Assembly (NCBI GenBank): GCA_934045075.1
Contig: OW203730.1
Coordinates: forward strand, 11,212,692-11,276,691
Direction: 5' to 3'
DNA length: 64,000 nt
Source of the DNA: Yponomeuta sedellus
Taxonomy: Eukaryota; Arthropoda; Insecta; Lepidoptera; Yponomeutidae
Shown: positions 41,616 through 53,224 of the stretch, one piece after another
Position numbering within the stretch: the stretch's first letter is position 1
How the letters are laid out: the number at the start of each line of letters is the position of its first letter
Program-made: the position numbers and the translations under genes
Notes under the pieces: generated by a model
Database searches by the model: none
The model's input: the letters and a program-made list of their open reading frames with translations, nothing else
What the model was told of the DNA's origin: nothing

Positions 41616-42379
41616 ACATATAGCTTACTCACATATCACGTGCTTACAATCAGAGTATATAACCACTACCTACGTTTACAATCTTACGCAGAACATACCT
41701 ACTCTCAAAAGTAAAACACGCTCCCACACACGGCGATGGATGCAGAGATGTTGCTAGGGCAACTTGGCAACGACGCGTCGCCTAGGTACTCACCCCGCAC
41801 TACTTGGCAACGTCGCCTGGCACCCCGAGCGCAATCGTTCGTTGGACGAAAAATGATTGCGTTTGTTTTAACTTTCTACCAACAGAAATCTGATCTACCT
41901 ATTTAGAAGAGCTGATGTAAATGTAAAAAGATACAAATTACTAGTGTTGAATCTACAACAAACTACATTTGTAGAAGATCTAAAATAATTAGTTCTTCGT
42001 TATAATAGTTTTATAGCACCCATGCGATGAATGAACCAAGTGTGTGAGCAGGCATGAATATGTCTAATTTGTATAATTATGGATTAGGTACCAAATCGGT
42101 ATCTAGCAAGCAAGCATAGTAAGTAAAAAAATCAATCTGACTTGCGCACGAAGGGTTCCGTAGGTACTATTATTAATTAAATTATTTATTTTTGAAGTGA
42201 ATACAACGAAATATTCTGTAAATATTGTAAACGTCGGCGAGACATCGTGAGACACGCAACATTAGCCTATAATGAAGCCTTTTTTTGAAGACCACGACTG
42301 CTCAGTAGAGCGTAGGTACAGACTAAGAAGAATTTATAGTAACAAGTAATATAGAAATTTACAAGTAATTAGGCTTAGT
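41616..42379. other. No recognised feature
   Basis: Mixed composition. A scrap of the GGGTTCCGTA repeat lies at 42149. No genes. Confidence 0.4.
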
Positions 42380-42901
42380 GGTATATCTGAAATCAAAAGT
42401 TGTGAACCGGGTAATTTCAACAACTAAGAAAATGGGAACTTGAATGCTGTGCTGCATATCTATATATTTTATCAATGTCACATTCATTTTTAATGTTTCT
42501 ATTGCTTCCTAAGGTACTAATTAAAGATCACTTGCGTAAAATTGTTTTTCATTCACAATACCTACTTCGAATCTCTAGTTTTCTGACCGCGTCCTTAAAA
42601 TGTTGCATTGAAATGTTCCTTACCCTCAAATTGCCTTAAATGTAGACTTCACACCTCATACTAACGGAAAATCCGCAAAATGAAAAAAGTATAATTTTGA
42701 ATTCATGCAAATATAGTCTTAGATAATAACTGAATTTGAAAGTTGAGTTGTCTATACCAGGCCACTCAGAAAGTTTTGAAAAATAGTTTTTATGTATAAG
42801 ACATTGGCCACTAGTAGTTGTTATGAAAACGTCATTTATTTAAAAGTAAAAATACTACTGTTCGATTTTCAAATTTCCCTCCGCATTTTTTGAGAGCCAA
42901 A

Positions 42902-43560
42902 ATGGATCGGCATTCAGAACATTTTCGTGCTATGATTTTATACTATTTCAAATGTGGCTTAAGACCTGATGAGTCATGTGATCGACTTCGAATTGCTTTT
43001 ATGAATGAAGGACCTTCAAAAACAACCATCTACCGCTGGTATAGCGAGTTCAAACGCGGTCATCTTACTTTGAGGGAATGAACAAAGGAGTGGTCGTCCT
43101 ATCACGGCTGTCACCGAAGAAAGTTTGCTGGCAGTAAAAAAAATAATTCAAGAAAACAGACGAATTAAGTACGAAAAGATTCAGCATACACTGCAGATTG
43201 GTTCAGGAAGTGTTCACAAGATTTTGCACAAGCACCTTCCCGTAAGGAGAATAATTTTTCGCTGGGTGCCGCACAACCTCACCGAAGCTCAGAAGCAGGC
43301 CCGTGTGGATTGGTGCCGTGATTTGTTACAAAAATTTGATGCTGGCTCGTCACGGCGCGTTTACGACACTGTGACAGGTGACGAATCCTGGATTTCTCAA
43401 TATGATCCAGAAACAAAGCATCAGTCGACAGTTTGGTTGTTTCAAAATGAACCAACGCCTACGAAAGTGAAGCGATCGAGGAGCGCAGGATTTTTTTTAT
43501 AGTTTCTTCACTTTGACGGGGTACCTAACTTCAATTCCACTTTGAGACCAAAGCAGCATC
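42902..43560 (+). pseudogene. Mariner transposase, N-terminal and first catalytic part
   Basis: Starts ATG at 42902, with an N-terminal helix-turn-helix region ending in STIYRWYSEFKRG-like residues (here TTIYRWYSEFKRG). A frameshift at about 43078 breaks the linker before SGRPIT. The second DNA-binding helix region follows (SGSVHKILHKHL). The first catalytic Asp is in VTGDESW. Another frameshift near 43480 precedes FFTLTGYL and a stop in IPL-stop-DQ. The DDxD-type catalytic domain is completed in the part beyond the SINE. Confidence 0.9.
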
Positions 43561-43570
43561 AACGCTGAAT

Positions 43571-43894
43571 AATAATAATATTGGCCTTTTTGCATCTACT
43601 TAATGAGATGATTTATACAGCGTCCAGTGGTATCTTCACTCACACTAGATGGGTGAAGGGCCCACTCCGACGCTGTAGTGCCTGGGACATGGTTTTATAG
43701 ATGGTGTAGGCTTGCCCAGCACCTATACCATCCTGACAGCTTAGTCGGCCTAGCCCACAGGAAACACTAGTCAATACGTGCGGAGCCAACCAGGCCGCGG
43801 GTTTCCTCACGATGTTTTCCTTCACCGTTAGCGAGTGGTATTGCAACTACAAATTCTCAAATGTACGTAACTTTGAAATTAAACAAAGTCATTA
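43571..43894 (-). mobile_element. Beta SINE inserted in the mariner transposase
   Basis: A 5'-truncated beta SINE on the minus strand, with the tail visible as AATAATAATAAT at 43571. A perfect 10-bp duplication AACGCTGAAT flanks it (43561-43570, 43895-43904). The transposase frame resumes after it. The core CTAACGGTGAAGGAAAACAT and GGGCAAGCCTACACC are intact. The 68-codon minus ORF inside also appears in other beta copies and is not a gene. Confidence 0.95.
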
Positions 43895-43904
43895 AACGCT
43901 GAAT

Positions 43905-44297
43905 GGTATAACACAAAATGCCTGCCAGAAGTTTTTTTCTGAATTGAGCAACAAGCGATTGAACAACGGGCTCCGTGGGGTCCTTCTTCACCACGACAAC
44001 GCGCCCGCGCACACTGCGATCAAAACGAGGGACTTCCTGGACTCCACACAGATCAGAGTCTTAGGAGACCCTCCCTACAGTCCTGATTAGGTTCCGTGTG
44101 ACTTCTTTTTACTGCCTAAAATAAAAAATCTGCTCAAAGGGATACAGTTTTCATCGCCGGAAGACGCGCTAGCAGCGTTTGAGAAGGCCGTGGAAGAGGT
44201 GTCTGCGGAGGACTGGAATAAATGTTTTGAAAATTGGTTCAGACGCATGATACGTGGTATAGAGGCTGGTGGAGAGTGCTCTGAAAAGATTAAATAA
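43905..44297 (+). pseudogene. Mariner transposase, C-terminal part
   Basis: Resumes after the SINE with ITQNACQKFFSELS-like residues, the second catalytic Asp in LHHDNAPAHTA, and the third region YSPD-stop-VPCDFFLLP, where TAG at 44088-44090 replaces the usual Leu. It ends with WFRRMIRGIEAGGECSEKIK and TAA (44295-44297). The catalytic Asp residues are still encoded, but the frame is interrupted. Confidence 0.9.
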
Positions 44298-44500
44298 AAA
44301 TAGTTTTTAGGTATAATGTGACATTTTATTCTCTACAATGTTTGTCTTATGGGTATTTCAATAGAAGTAAGAGTATCAGTTTCAAAGAAATATGGTCTTG
44401 AAAATTCGCAAAATGTAAATTTGCACGTAAATAAGTTCCGGTTCACAACTTTTGATTTCGGCTATACCAATAAATCGAATTTAAAGTTTTAGACAATCAT

Positions 44501-44764
44501 GCTGTGTGGTTTCGGCTTAAAGAATAGCACCAACCCAAATTCTTCCCGCGGGTGTCGTAAAAGGTGACTAAGGGACACAAACTGGGGGGTGGGCAGCAGC
44601 GCCCCCTGCAGTACAATGCCACCAATCTGCGATCCTCAACCCGCATGCCCAGCGTGGGGATTATGGGCATTAACCCCCAATGATGGTATAAGACAGGCCG
44701 CTCTGGTCATCACTAGGGGAGGGCTATGTCCAGCAGTGGACTCCATAATATAGCCTGAAGAAGA
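44501..44764 (+). mobile_element. GAA-tail SINE family, copy 5, full length
   Basis: 264 bp from GCTGTGTGGTTTCGGC to the GAAGAAG tail. A perfect 10-bp duplication AGACAATCAT flanks it (44491-44500, 44765-44774), which defines both ends of the family. The last 70 bp (CACTAGGGGAGGGCTATGTC, CAGCAGTGGACT, ATATAGCCTG) match the RTE LINE ends at 17352 and 30717. The 5' end has no evident tRNA or 5S promoter. It begins 32 bp downstream of the mariner. Confidence 0.92.
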
Positions 44765-44769
44765 AGACA

Positions 44770-45655
44770 ATCATACAACGCAAAATTTAACTCTCTTTAA
44801 TATTGCAATAACGAAGATTCCAGTCCAAAGTACCGTTTCTGAGCTAGAAGCACAAAACTGAAAGAAAGTGTGAGAAGTTCGCGGTTTTTTGGCCCCCAAA
44901 AGTTGAGCTCACCTCCTGGGACCGTGCGAATTCGCATTACACGCATTTAAGATCAAATGATGGTATAAAATGATATCCAGCTTTCTGGAAATTAATTCCT
45001 GGATTTTTTTTAATTTGATTGACCTATTATATTAACATCAAGAATTTAAAATGTCAAGAACATAAAAAAAATAACATTCCATGCGATAATAAGTAAAAAT
45101 GTCAAACAAGAGAGGTCACGGGGATAATATCAAATAGTATATCATTGTTATACTTATTTTAATCAATATAATTATCAGTCAGAAATTCGATTATTGTATG
45201 ATAGCAGTTTTTAAATAATATATTTTTTTATTTGTGCTTGAACAAGCCTAAGTCCAGTTCTCTTAATGCACTAGACAGCTTATTATAAATTACAGGGCCC
45301 ATGCAAAATACACTTTTGTGCACCAGCGCTGTATTTGTCCTCTGCGTAAACATATTTTCGTTTTATACCGTTTTAATCACTGACTGACTTGTGAAACTCG
45401 TATGAAACTAAATAGATATTGTGACTTTTATAACTACGCATGCCTATAGTATATTTTTGACTAAGGAACTAATAACCACGACAGTAAAATTGTATATTTT
45501 GACTTAAATTCTGGTTAACTGAAAACGGCATATTTTTATCTAGATTAGAAACTTAAAACCTCTCAAGAACTACATTTGAGCTGATGAACTTCGTAACAAT
45601 GTCCACCAGATAATGTGCTACTTAATGAAAGTATTTGATGAACAAAGTGATTTTT
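44770..45655. other. No recognised feature
   Basis: AT-rich sequence with no assignable element. Confidence 0.35.
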
Positions 45656-45659
45656 TTTA

Positions 45660-46000
45660 CTTAAATTTGAAGTTCTAAATTCCCATCTCTGAAAGTCTTC
45701 ATCAGAACATCACCAAATTACCCTGGGACAGCTTTTATATTATATTTTATGAAACATATGCATATTATTTATGAATGGGCCTCATTAGGCCTTATTTGCT
45801 GAAAAGTTCTTTTCTCCATCTCTCAAAGTCTTCATGACATCTTCACCAAATTAAAATGGGACCAATGGGACGCTATACCTAGTAGAACAAAAAAAAATAT
45901 CGAAATAGGTTAAGATTTGACGAAGATAATGCGAAAACATAGTGAAAAATAATTAACATACGCGTCGATGTGATAACCTCTTTTGAAGTCGGTTAAAATG
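45660..46000 (+). repeat. Dispersed repeat (pair with 31030-31520)
   Basis: CATCTCTGAAAGTCTTCATC, ACATCACCAAATTACCCTGG, AAATGGGACCAATGGGA and the end CTTTTGAAGTCGGTTAAAA. Similar in length and order to 31130-31460. Confidence 0.6.
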
Positions 46001-46039
46001 GAAATGACTTTCATAAAATAAATATGTACATCATCTATA

Positions 46040-46165
46040 AAAATATCAACTGTAGCTACACGGTTCATGAGAGTTTACGTTCAGCTTGGGGACAGACCGA
46101 CAGACGGACATACCATCTTAGCAATTGGGTCCCGTTTTTACCCTCTGGTACGGAACCCTAAAATC
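46040..46165 (-). repeat. Lepidoptera-type dispersed repeat (GGGTTCCGTACC), reversed
   Basis: Minus sense: AGGGTTCCGTACCAGAGGG, CGGGACCCAATTGCTAAG, CCGTCTGTCGGTCTGTCC, ACTCTCATGAACCGTG. Ends where the preceding repeat's flank begins. Confidence 0.6.
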
Positions 46166-46169
46166 TATG

Positions 46170-47239
46170 TTTTAGTTGGAAGTTATACTTAAAGGGCTAT
46201 AGTTAATTATTGTTTATGTAGTTAATTATTCCAAGACATTATAAAATGTAAAGGTGATATGCTGTCGACTGTTCCTCAACAGCAAGTTGCGAATTCAAAA
46301 ACTAGGGGGTACAAACTGCGACCTTATATACGTTCTTATTACTGTTCTTATAGGAAGCTGCCATAATAATAGGTACCGTTTTTAGTAAAGTTTTAAGCAA
46401 CTTATTTGTCAATAAATCACATAAAAATTAAAAGATGTACCAACATAGCTTAATCGATCTTGTACTAGAAACCTTAAAAAAAAATATTTCTTCCACCTAT
46501 TTTGCAAAATGTGAAATATCTGTGAACCATCCATGAGGTATATTTTCGTGTATCGTTTTAGAAAATTTCTAAACATTTACCACGGATATCCCTGACATTT
46601 ACTATCTGCGAACGGTTTAATCAGTGATGTCTGCGCGCGCCCCAGTCCCTTCTGTGTGGCCCAATTATTTCTATTAGCGCCATCTAACGTGGAGTAGCAT
46701 AGACTAGTGAGATTGGGCACAAGCAACTCATTATCAAGTACGGTAGCTGACTGGGTTACGAAAGATTGATTAAAATAATTAAGTTATCTCGATCTTAATA
46801 ACTTATTGATTAAATCATTGGATTTTTTAATATTAATTTATAAAAAAATAAACTATTAGGGAAATGTGGTTCAATTTCGTTATTATACAGAAAATGTAAT
46901 AAGTTAGTCACAAATTTTACCGACAAGCGACGTCAGCGCCAGGATCCGAAAAAAGCTATTGAATGATCTTCTATCCTTACTTCAAATTCAATGTAATATA
47001 GCCTGAAGAAGAAGAAGAAGAAATAAAAATTAGTACTTAAGCTTACTGTCTTAGTAAAAAATTGTTTATGTAAGAATTCGCTCTTCCGTCCGATAAGTTG
47101 TACTAAACTAATCAGCCGGAAGAGCGGAATCTTCTTAATACAGAAGTATACTTAAAAGTAGGATTCGACCCTATCATTGTTACTACTGTTATGAATAAAC
47201 TAATTTGTTTTTTTTTTAATACGCAAAGCACGTTGCTGC
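46170..47239. other. Unassigned; small fold-back and a GAA-tail scrap
   Basis: TGTAATATAGCCTG followed by GAAGAAGAAG at 46992-47021 is a bare 3' end of the GAA-tail LINE/SINE type. An imperfect inverted repeat (CGCTCTTCCG and inverse) lies at 47072-47133. Confidence 0.45.
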
Positions 47240-47250
47240 AGTCTGGAACA

Positions 47251-47368
47251 ATTGGTATTGGTATTATATAGGTATTGCTCAATTGGTAGAGCGCTGGTAC
47301 GGATAGCCAGAGGTTGCGGGTTCGAATCCCGGCATGGGTGAAATTATTAGCCTCTAAATAGGTTTTTA
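47251..47368 (+). mobile_element. tRNA-like element, 5'-truncated insertion with target-site duplication
   Basis: It carries the tRNA-like core from GCTCAATTGGTAGAGCG through GGGTTCGAATCCCGGC to GCCTCTAAATAGGTTTTTA. A perfect 11-bp duplication AGTCTGGAACA flanks it (47240-47250, 47369-47379). This shows that the tRNA-like unit moves and where its 3' end lies. A short microsatellite-like GGTATT stretch precedes it. Confidence 0.9.
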
Positions 47369-47432
47369 AGTCTGGAACATGTTATAAACCATTACTATTA
47401 TCCATACTTTCTATACAAATATAAACAAAATA

Positions 47433-47470
47433 CAAGGGCGTGCAATGTACTCACACATTGCACGCCCTTG
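47433..47470. repeat. Perfect 16-bp hairpin followed by T run
   Basis: CAAGGGCGTGCAATGT pairs with its inverse at 47455-47470 around a 6-nt loop. The run TTTTTT follows and AAAA precedes. No known RNA element. Confidence 0.85.
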
Positions 47471-47479
47471 TTTTTTGTC

Positions 47480-48385
47480 GTCTCGATCCCCTCGAAGCAA
47501 ATAATGCTCGTATCTATGTGTACGCAGTCATAATGGAAACAAATTGAATTTTATTCAATATAGTTAATTCGTTAATTTGCGCTGCTGGCTGTTCGTGGAA
47601 ACGCAGAGTAATTAATGTAAGGTTAGGCTTTACTTACCATCAGGCGAGAATACGATACAGAGGATAAGCGCGAGCTTCTGTTATGTATTCAAAAATATTT
47701 TTTAATACTTACAGTTGCTCAAAAAGTGGCGTATTGCAGGGACGTATAGCGTTCGGGATGTGGGCTATTACATATTCGTGCTTTTTTTTTACCTTTCCCG
47801 AACTCGTGCGTTCTCTTACCCAACAGTCAAAATAATTTCTAATAAAATGAAAAATCAACCATGAAGTTTTTACTAAAAAAATCATAGAAGTTTTTATGAT
47901 TCAGGCAAATACATATATTTCTAAAAAGAAGCTACTAATTTTTTTCAATATCAGATTTAATGATTTGATTGAATGAATTATGTTAGGTTTAATTTCATTT
48001 CATCTCATTATATTTCATTTTCATTTCATATCAATAAAAAAAAATCTACTGAAGACTTGGCTGTAAGGGGCATAGTTCCCTTTGCCTACCAGAATGGGTG
48101 AAGAAAAAAAAATCTCTGCTTATATTCTTTTACGGTGGGCGCCATTTTCCAAATAATTTACCTTTATTAAATTGCTTATTTTTTTCGCCGCTGTATTAAA
48201 AATAGTCGTTCAGTACATGTGCGGAACCGTCATTGCAACTTGTTCCGACTGTTAACCCTCACCTTCGGCTGCGCCTCGGCTCGGGTAGACATTTGTCGGA
48301 ACTCTTTGCAATGACAGCCTTTCCGCACTTGTAATGAAATATACTAATTTTCCTTACTTGCACGTGTGTGCAATACACATTTGGT
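47480..48385. other. No recognised feature
   Basis: AT-rich with repeated TTTCATTTCA-like stretches near 47990-48040. No element ends recognised. Confidence 0.35.
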
Positions 48386-48387
48386 AT

Positions 48388-48525
48388 CGTCGTCGCCGAC
48401 GTCAGGCTATACTAGTCTCAGAACACAAAAATACTAGTCCACTGCTGGATATAGCCCTTCCCTAAAGAGCGCCACGTTGTGCTATCATACTGGGTAATGC
48501 CCATAATCCCCACGCTGGGTTATGT
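48388..48525 (-). mobile_element. GAA-tail SINE family, copy 6, truncated
   Basis: Only the 3' half is present, with a (GAC)-like tail at 48388. The AATACTAGTC segment is duplicated around a 17-bp insertion (48412-48441). Breaks off after CCCCACGCTGGG. Confidence 0.75.
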
Positions 48526-48529
48526 TTAT

Positions 48530-49205
48530 AATCGCGCAGACCCGTTTTATATAGTATAACTTCATGTGGTTGGTATGGTTTTTCTTTTTTCTTGACAGCT
48601 TTTTCTTTTATGGTATATATAGCAAATGCTGCCCCAGCTTTACTTTAAGTCATCTTCCTTACTGCTGTTGCCTTAAGAACACGAATCCGTACGAAGCACT
48701 TAAAACAATCTTATCGAGCAACTAAGCCGAGAACTGCGAGTAATAAACTCTATCAGCCAATAATACACTGCAACACAAGGGCTCCGTGTAAATAGTGCAC
48801 ATTTTGCAACTCAAAAGCGTCCCTGGCTCTTTGAAAATAGGAGCTATTTTAAAAGCTGCGCCGTGCCATTATAAAGAAAATCATCCAGCAAAGGAAGGTT
48901 GAGTGGGGTTCAGCTAATCGCCGTCAAGGACCTCTCGGCCCGGAGGGTTCTTCCGATGCTCCCTATCACTAGCGAAACAAGTTCCGATCGTCTAATGAGT
49001 TCCACTAATTAGATTTGTAATTGTTCTCCTCGGGAAACACTCGATATTTTTACAACGCACCGTTATTACTTTCGAAGTAGGTCTCAAATGCTCCCACATA
49101 AAAATACAAATAAAAAGCTGGACGCTTGCGATTTGGCCTCGGCCACCGAGGGTTCCGTAAAAATTTGTAGGTATATTATGAATACTTCAGGAATTCTTAG
49201 TTTTT
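48530..49205. other. Unassigned, moderate GC block
   Basis: Positions 48880-49040 are less AT-rich with no repeat relatives here and no clear exon. A scrap of the GAGGGTTCCGTA repeat lies at 49148. Confidence 0.35.
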
Positions 49206-49207
49206 CC

Positions 49208-49685
49208 AGAACTTCAAGGAAATTTAAAAACCTATTTAGAGGCTAAAAATTTCACCCATGCCGGGATTCGAACCCGCAACCTCTGGCTATCCGTACCAGC
49301 GCTCTACCAATTGAGCCAATGGGCGACTCACGGCATCAGTGAAATTTTGAACCTCCTTACAATATTCTCTGTATTACGTACAGGCAGCGACATCTGACTT
49401 AAGCAAATTGCATTACTTACAGCCCCGACTACCTACTTTGCAGTTAGGTTTAACATCGGAACGATATCACTGTACCCACATGATTACACTATTTTTATTT
49501 TTAATGCACTAACCCGTGCTAAGGAACAAATTTAAAAACCTATTTAGAGGCTAAAAATTTCACCCATGCCGGGATTCGAACCCGCAACCTCTTGCTATCC
49601 GTACCAGCGCTCTACCAATTGAGCTGGTACGGATAGCCAGAGGTTGCGGGTTCGAATCCCGGCATGGGTGAAATTTTTAGCCTCA
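49208..49685. mobile_element. tRNA-like element: two units, the second a palindrome
   Basis: The first unit (minus core 49253-49325) and its linker (GGCAGCGACATCTGACTTAA, ATCGGAACGATATCACTG) are followed by the flank TTTTTAATGCACTAACCCG and a second minus core (49560-49622). That core turns at GCTCTACCAATTGAGC into an inverted plus core (49622-49672). The last 135 bp form a hairpin with an arm of about 60 bp. Confidence 0.85.
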
Positions 49686-49689
49686 CTTT

Positions 49690-50645
49690 TCATAGAAACT
49701 GACTGATTTTACGAAAATTTTGATTCAGAATATTTTAATATCTTTTGTTTGTTGGAAGTTGTTATCTACACAGCAGAAACGGTATTTTAACCCGGCAATT
49801 TATGAAGACTTTTTAAATTTTAAATATGGATCTCACCGTGTAGTTGTTGCGGCTTATTCCGCTCAAAGAAGTTTGCGCTAAGTTCACACTGACTGTTTAG
49901 AAACTCACATGGGCGCAGCATTTTTTTTTTGCGCGTACCGGTGATGCTTAGTATACAGACGTATGAACACTAAGCGCGTGACGAGTTAATAACAGGTATG
50001 TATATAGGCGCTCTGAAAGCCGTTATTACTTGATAGCCGCTCTAGGATTAGCTTATTATTATTGACCCCTGCGCTAATTACACCAAAGACTTCTAATGTC
50101 GTTACGACTTTGTTCTCAAGCGGCAAATTCTAAAAGGAACTCGTAACTCAGATTATGAGAAAAATATATTCATGAAACCTTAGGAGAGCCTCCTATTATT
50201 CACGGAAAGTTAATACATTATTCGAAATTCACAAATGAATTTTAATAATATCCGTTCAAAGAGAAATAAATGCAAACGACTTCGCTGCCAAATTTTTCTG
50301 TGTAAGGTTCACTTTCATATTTTTGTCAAGCAAAGCGAGGGAAAAAATACAAAGCGGTTCTTTGAAAGCCGTGTCCCTGTAAATATGTGTGGCTTCTTTT
50401 ACTAAAGAAATTCCAGTTTATTTTTATCGCATTTCTGGTATACTAGGGTTCCGACGTGGTTTTACTTGCTCTTTCGACGTTATCGTTTTGATAGATTTAA
50501 TCGCCATGTGACATGAGTACCATCACTGTCGATGAAGTGGAAAAGGTTAGTAAGGATCATGGTTAACTGCTCTCTGCCTACTCCTCCCGGGTACAGGGAT
50601 GAGTTGTGTAAATCGGTGCGAATGTTTTTACAAATACATCATTAT
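49690..50645. other. Mostly unassigned; (TATG)-tail retroposon scrap
   Basis: Positions 50550-50610 (GGATCATGGTTAACTGC, CTCTGCCTACTCCTCCC) are a plus-strand scrap of the (TATG)-tail retroposon without its tail. Confidence 0.4.
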
Positions 50646-50652
50646 CATAAAC

Positions 50653-50815
50653 TCATTATGTCCCCACCGAGGGGCACGAGTCTCTGAGGAAGGTATAGGC
50701 CATACACCGCCACGGGGACCAAGTTCGGATTGGTGGAGGCTTGCAAGACTAGTGACTGGTCCGGCCTAAGGCCTCTGACTTGACTTAACTGCTTCACGTG
50801 CCTTGCGAAGTACGG
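50653..50815 (-). mobile_element. 5S-rRNA-headed SINE, copy I, diverged
   Basis: Minus-sense body from TTCCGTACTTCGCAAGGCAC to CCTCGGTGGGGACATAATG. It has internal deletions (about 45 bp near GCAAGACTAGTGAC) and no 5S head. The most diverged copy. Confidence 0.7.
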
Positions 50816-50819
50816 AATA

Positions 50820-52685
50820 ATTACAAATACATAATATGTTCATATTATTAGCATATTTATTCGTAAAGACTTTCGCACCGGTACTAAGGAAAAAATATTT
50901 TTTGCTTTTGGTGATTTAGGTCACGGAGAATATGTTTTCGTACCGATCTGTTTTCCTTTACCAGGATTTAGGTGTCCGTTTAGACATAAAAGTTACATGT
51001 TCATTCAAAACTTCAGTTTTTGTCCACTTCTTATTTGTTATCCATTGACAAGTATTGCGGTGTAGTTGATAGACACGTAAAATTACACATTGATTAGGGG
51101 TCAAAGTGGTCGCCATGGCCAAAATCGGTCGGATCAATCATCAATCAAACATACACTTATCAATTTTTTGTTTATTCATTTGTAGGTCGAATGCCTGCCA
51201 GGAAAGATAACAACACGGTATACCACCAACGCTTTCTATGATTTGAAGTCCTAATAATGAATGAGTGAATGAATGAAGAATTTCTAAGCGTGAGACTTTG
51301 TATATTCATAATCGTATTCAAACATTCCTTTGAAGCTTTTACTTTGAACCTGTGGCTGTGCCCACGTCTAGTGTAAACAAAAAGATCCATTGTAAACGAT
51401 AAACCCAAGCATACGTCGTTTTAAAAACTTGTGCCCCAAGTGACAATTTCCGTATGTACTAATGTTTGTTTATTTTTTATTAAATATAACAATCGACAAT
51501 GAAACATTATCAAGGACAACTTCTTATGTCAATACATGGCAGGCTTCTAGATATTAAGTTCCTTTATCAAACCCCGGTCACCCAACTCGAGAAAATGGAA
51601 ACTAGGTTCTGATTATGGGATTATTCCCATACTTTTTATTCCCAGGACTTATTCTCATCATCGAGACTACTCTCCTTATTTACCTAAGTGACGGCATCAA
51701 CTGAATAAATCAGTCGTCCAATTAAATGCCTAGGAAGTTTATTAGGCGGCGGCATTCAATAACACGGCTAGTATTTTAGTTAAAATACAGAATTCTACAA
51801 AATATTTCCCTGCTTGACTGACCGAAAAGTAGTCTTTTTTTATTAAAAGGCTAACTAAATAAGGAGCCACCATTCAGTGTGAATTTAGAAAAAATTATGA
51901 TGGCAATGCAACAGCTGATTTATTTCACTTACGTCTGTTTCAGTAGGGAAACCATGATATTTGTTTGAAACTGAGCTGAATTGAAAGTAATTGTTACAAT
52001 GCAAAGTAGAAATGAAAAGCATTACGGCACGAAACAGTAGATAATTTTAAGTGAAAATTTAACTTTTTTCCTCCGTTCTCTTGAATTTCAATAATATGTT
52101 CAAATTTCTTGAAAAAAGGATTGGCGCACTCTTGATTTGGTAATAAGCACTTAATTATCAAAACTGATGAATTAAGCTAAAACTACTCAAATGGTGGGAT
52201 TTCTTCCAGACAACCTTACGATGGAAAGTTGCTGAAGGAAGTGATTATGTTACTATTTGATCCGACTGATGATATAGATTTAAATTTAATAAAATGAAGA
52301 TAAGTTACCTAACTTATGGAATTTTGAAAGTTTTTCAGAGTTAATTACGTTATTGTTATTCGTCTTTATTGCACACGAAACATTCAACAGAACATTACGA
52401 AATAAAATGTGGAGAGGCGAGCTACATTCTTACTTTTATTTGCATTAAAGGTCTTGTTTTGTGAATTTATTGTAGCAAACTGGTGTTTATGAGGTATTCA
52501 CCTATTTCTTTAAATATCTCATACCTAAACGGCGTTTTTAATGTGTTTTCTTAGAGTGTTTATAATATTCAATGTGTACACGCAGCGATTAAGCCCGGTC
52601 CTTCGGGTCATGCTCTCTATGTCTCGCTGATAAAAGACCTGTGTATTGCAGTGGGAAGCGGTCTACCAATGTCGCAGACTCTAGT
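50820..52685. other. No recognised feature
   Basis: AT-rich, with short frames only. TTATTCGTCTTTATTGCAC at 52356 is an isolated reversed LINE-end-like motif. Confidence 0.35.
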
Positions 52686-52689
52686 AAAT

Positions 52690-53224
52690 CATTGACAAAC
52701 ATAGAAAAAAGTCCACGCTGCATAGCAAACATGGTTTTCAGCATTATCAGCCGAACACTCCATACCTAGATGTATATGAACATTTTATTAATAAAATTAT
52801 GCTCACGCTTACGTAAACTTCCGCTTCCAGTCGAACTGCGACTAATGATGGGTTTCGTACATAACAGCGACGCCGGATGAAGCCTCAGACATGAAGGCAT
52901 GTTGCGAATAATTTAACTTGCCATCCTCACTGTTTACTTTAATTTAACCAATGTCCCGTACTCAGGTAAATCATTACAACATAGAAAAATAGCCACGTTG
53001 TGTGACACACATGGTTTTTAGCATTATCTGTTGAACCCTCCATATTTGGTTGAATGTGAAGATTTTTTTATTAATAAAATTATGCTCACGCTTGCGTAAA
53101 CTTCCGCTTCTAGTCGAACTGTGACTAATGATGGGTTTCGTACATAACAGCGACGCCGGATGAAGCCTCAAACATGAAGGCGTGTTGCGAATATTTTAAC
53201 TCGCCACCCTCAATGTTTACTTTT
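52690..53224. repeat. Tandem duplication, ~283-bp spacing
   Basis: Copies 52690-52940 and 52972-53224 share ACATAGAAAAA, ACATGGTTTT, AGCATTATC, AATAAAATTATGCTCACGC, TAAACTTCCGCTTC, ACTAATGATGGGTTTCGTAC and AGCGACGCCGGATGAAGCC. Similarity rises toward the 3' half. No relatives elsewhere in the window. Confidence 0.85.

Larger units (their letters stand above)
42380..44468 (+). mobile_element. Mariner element, decayed, with nested SINE
   Basis: Terminal inverted repeats of 31 bp (42380-42410 and 44438-44468) match at 29 positions and carry GAAATCAAAAGTTGTGAACC. TA dinucleotides lie at both ends, as for Tc1/mariner. Between them is a broken transposase reading frame (42902-44297) plus about 500 bp of 5' noncoding sequence. 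Without the SINE the element is about 1.75 kb. Inactive. Confidence 0.92.
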
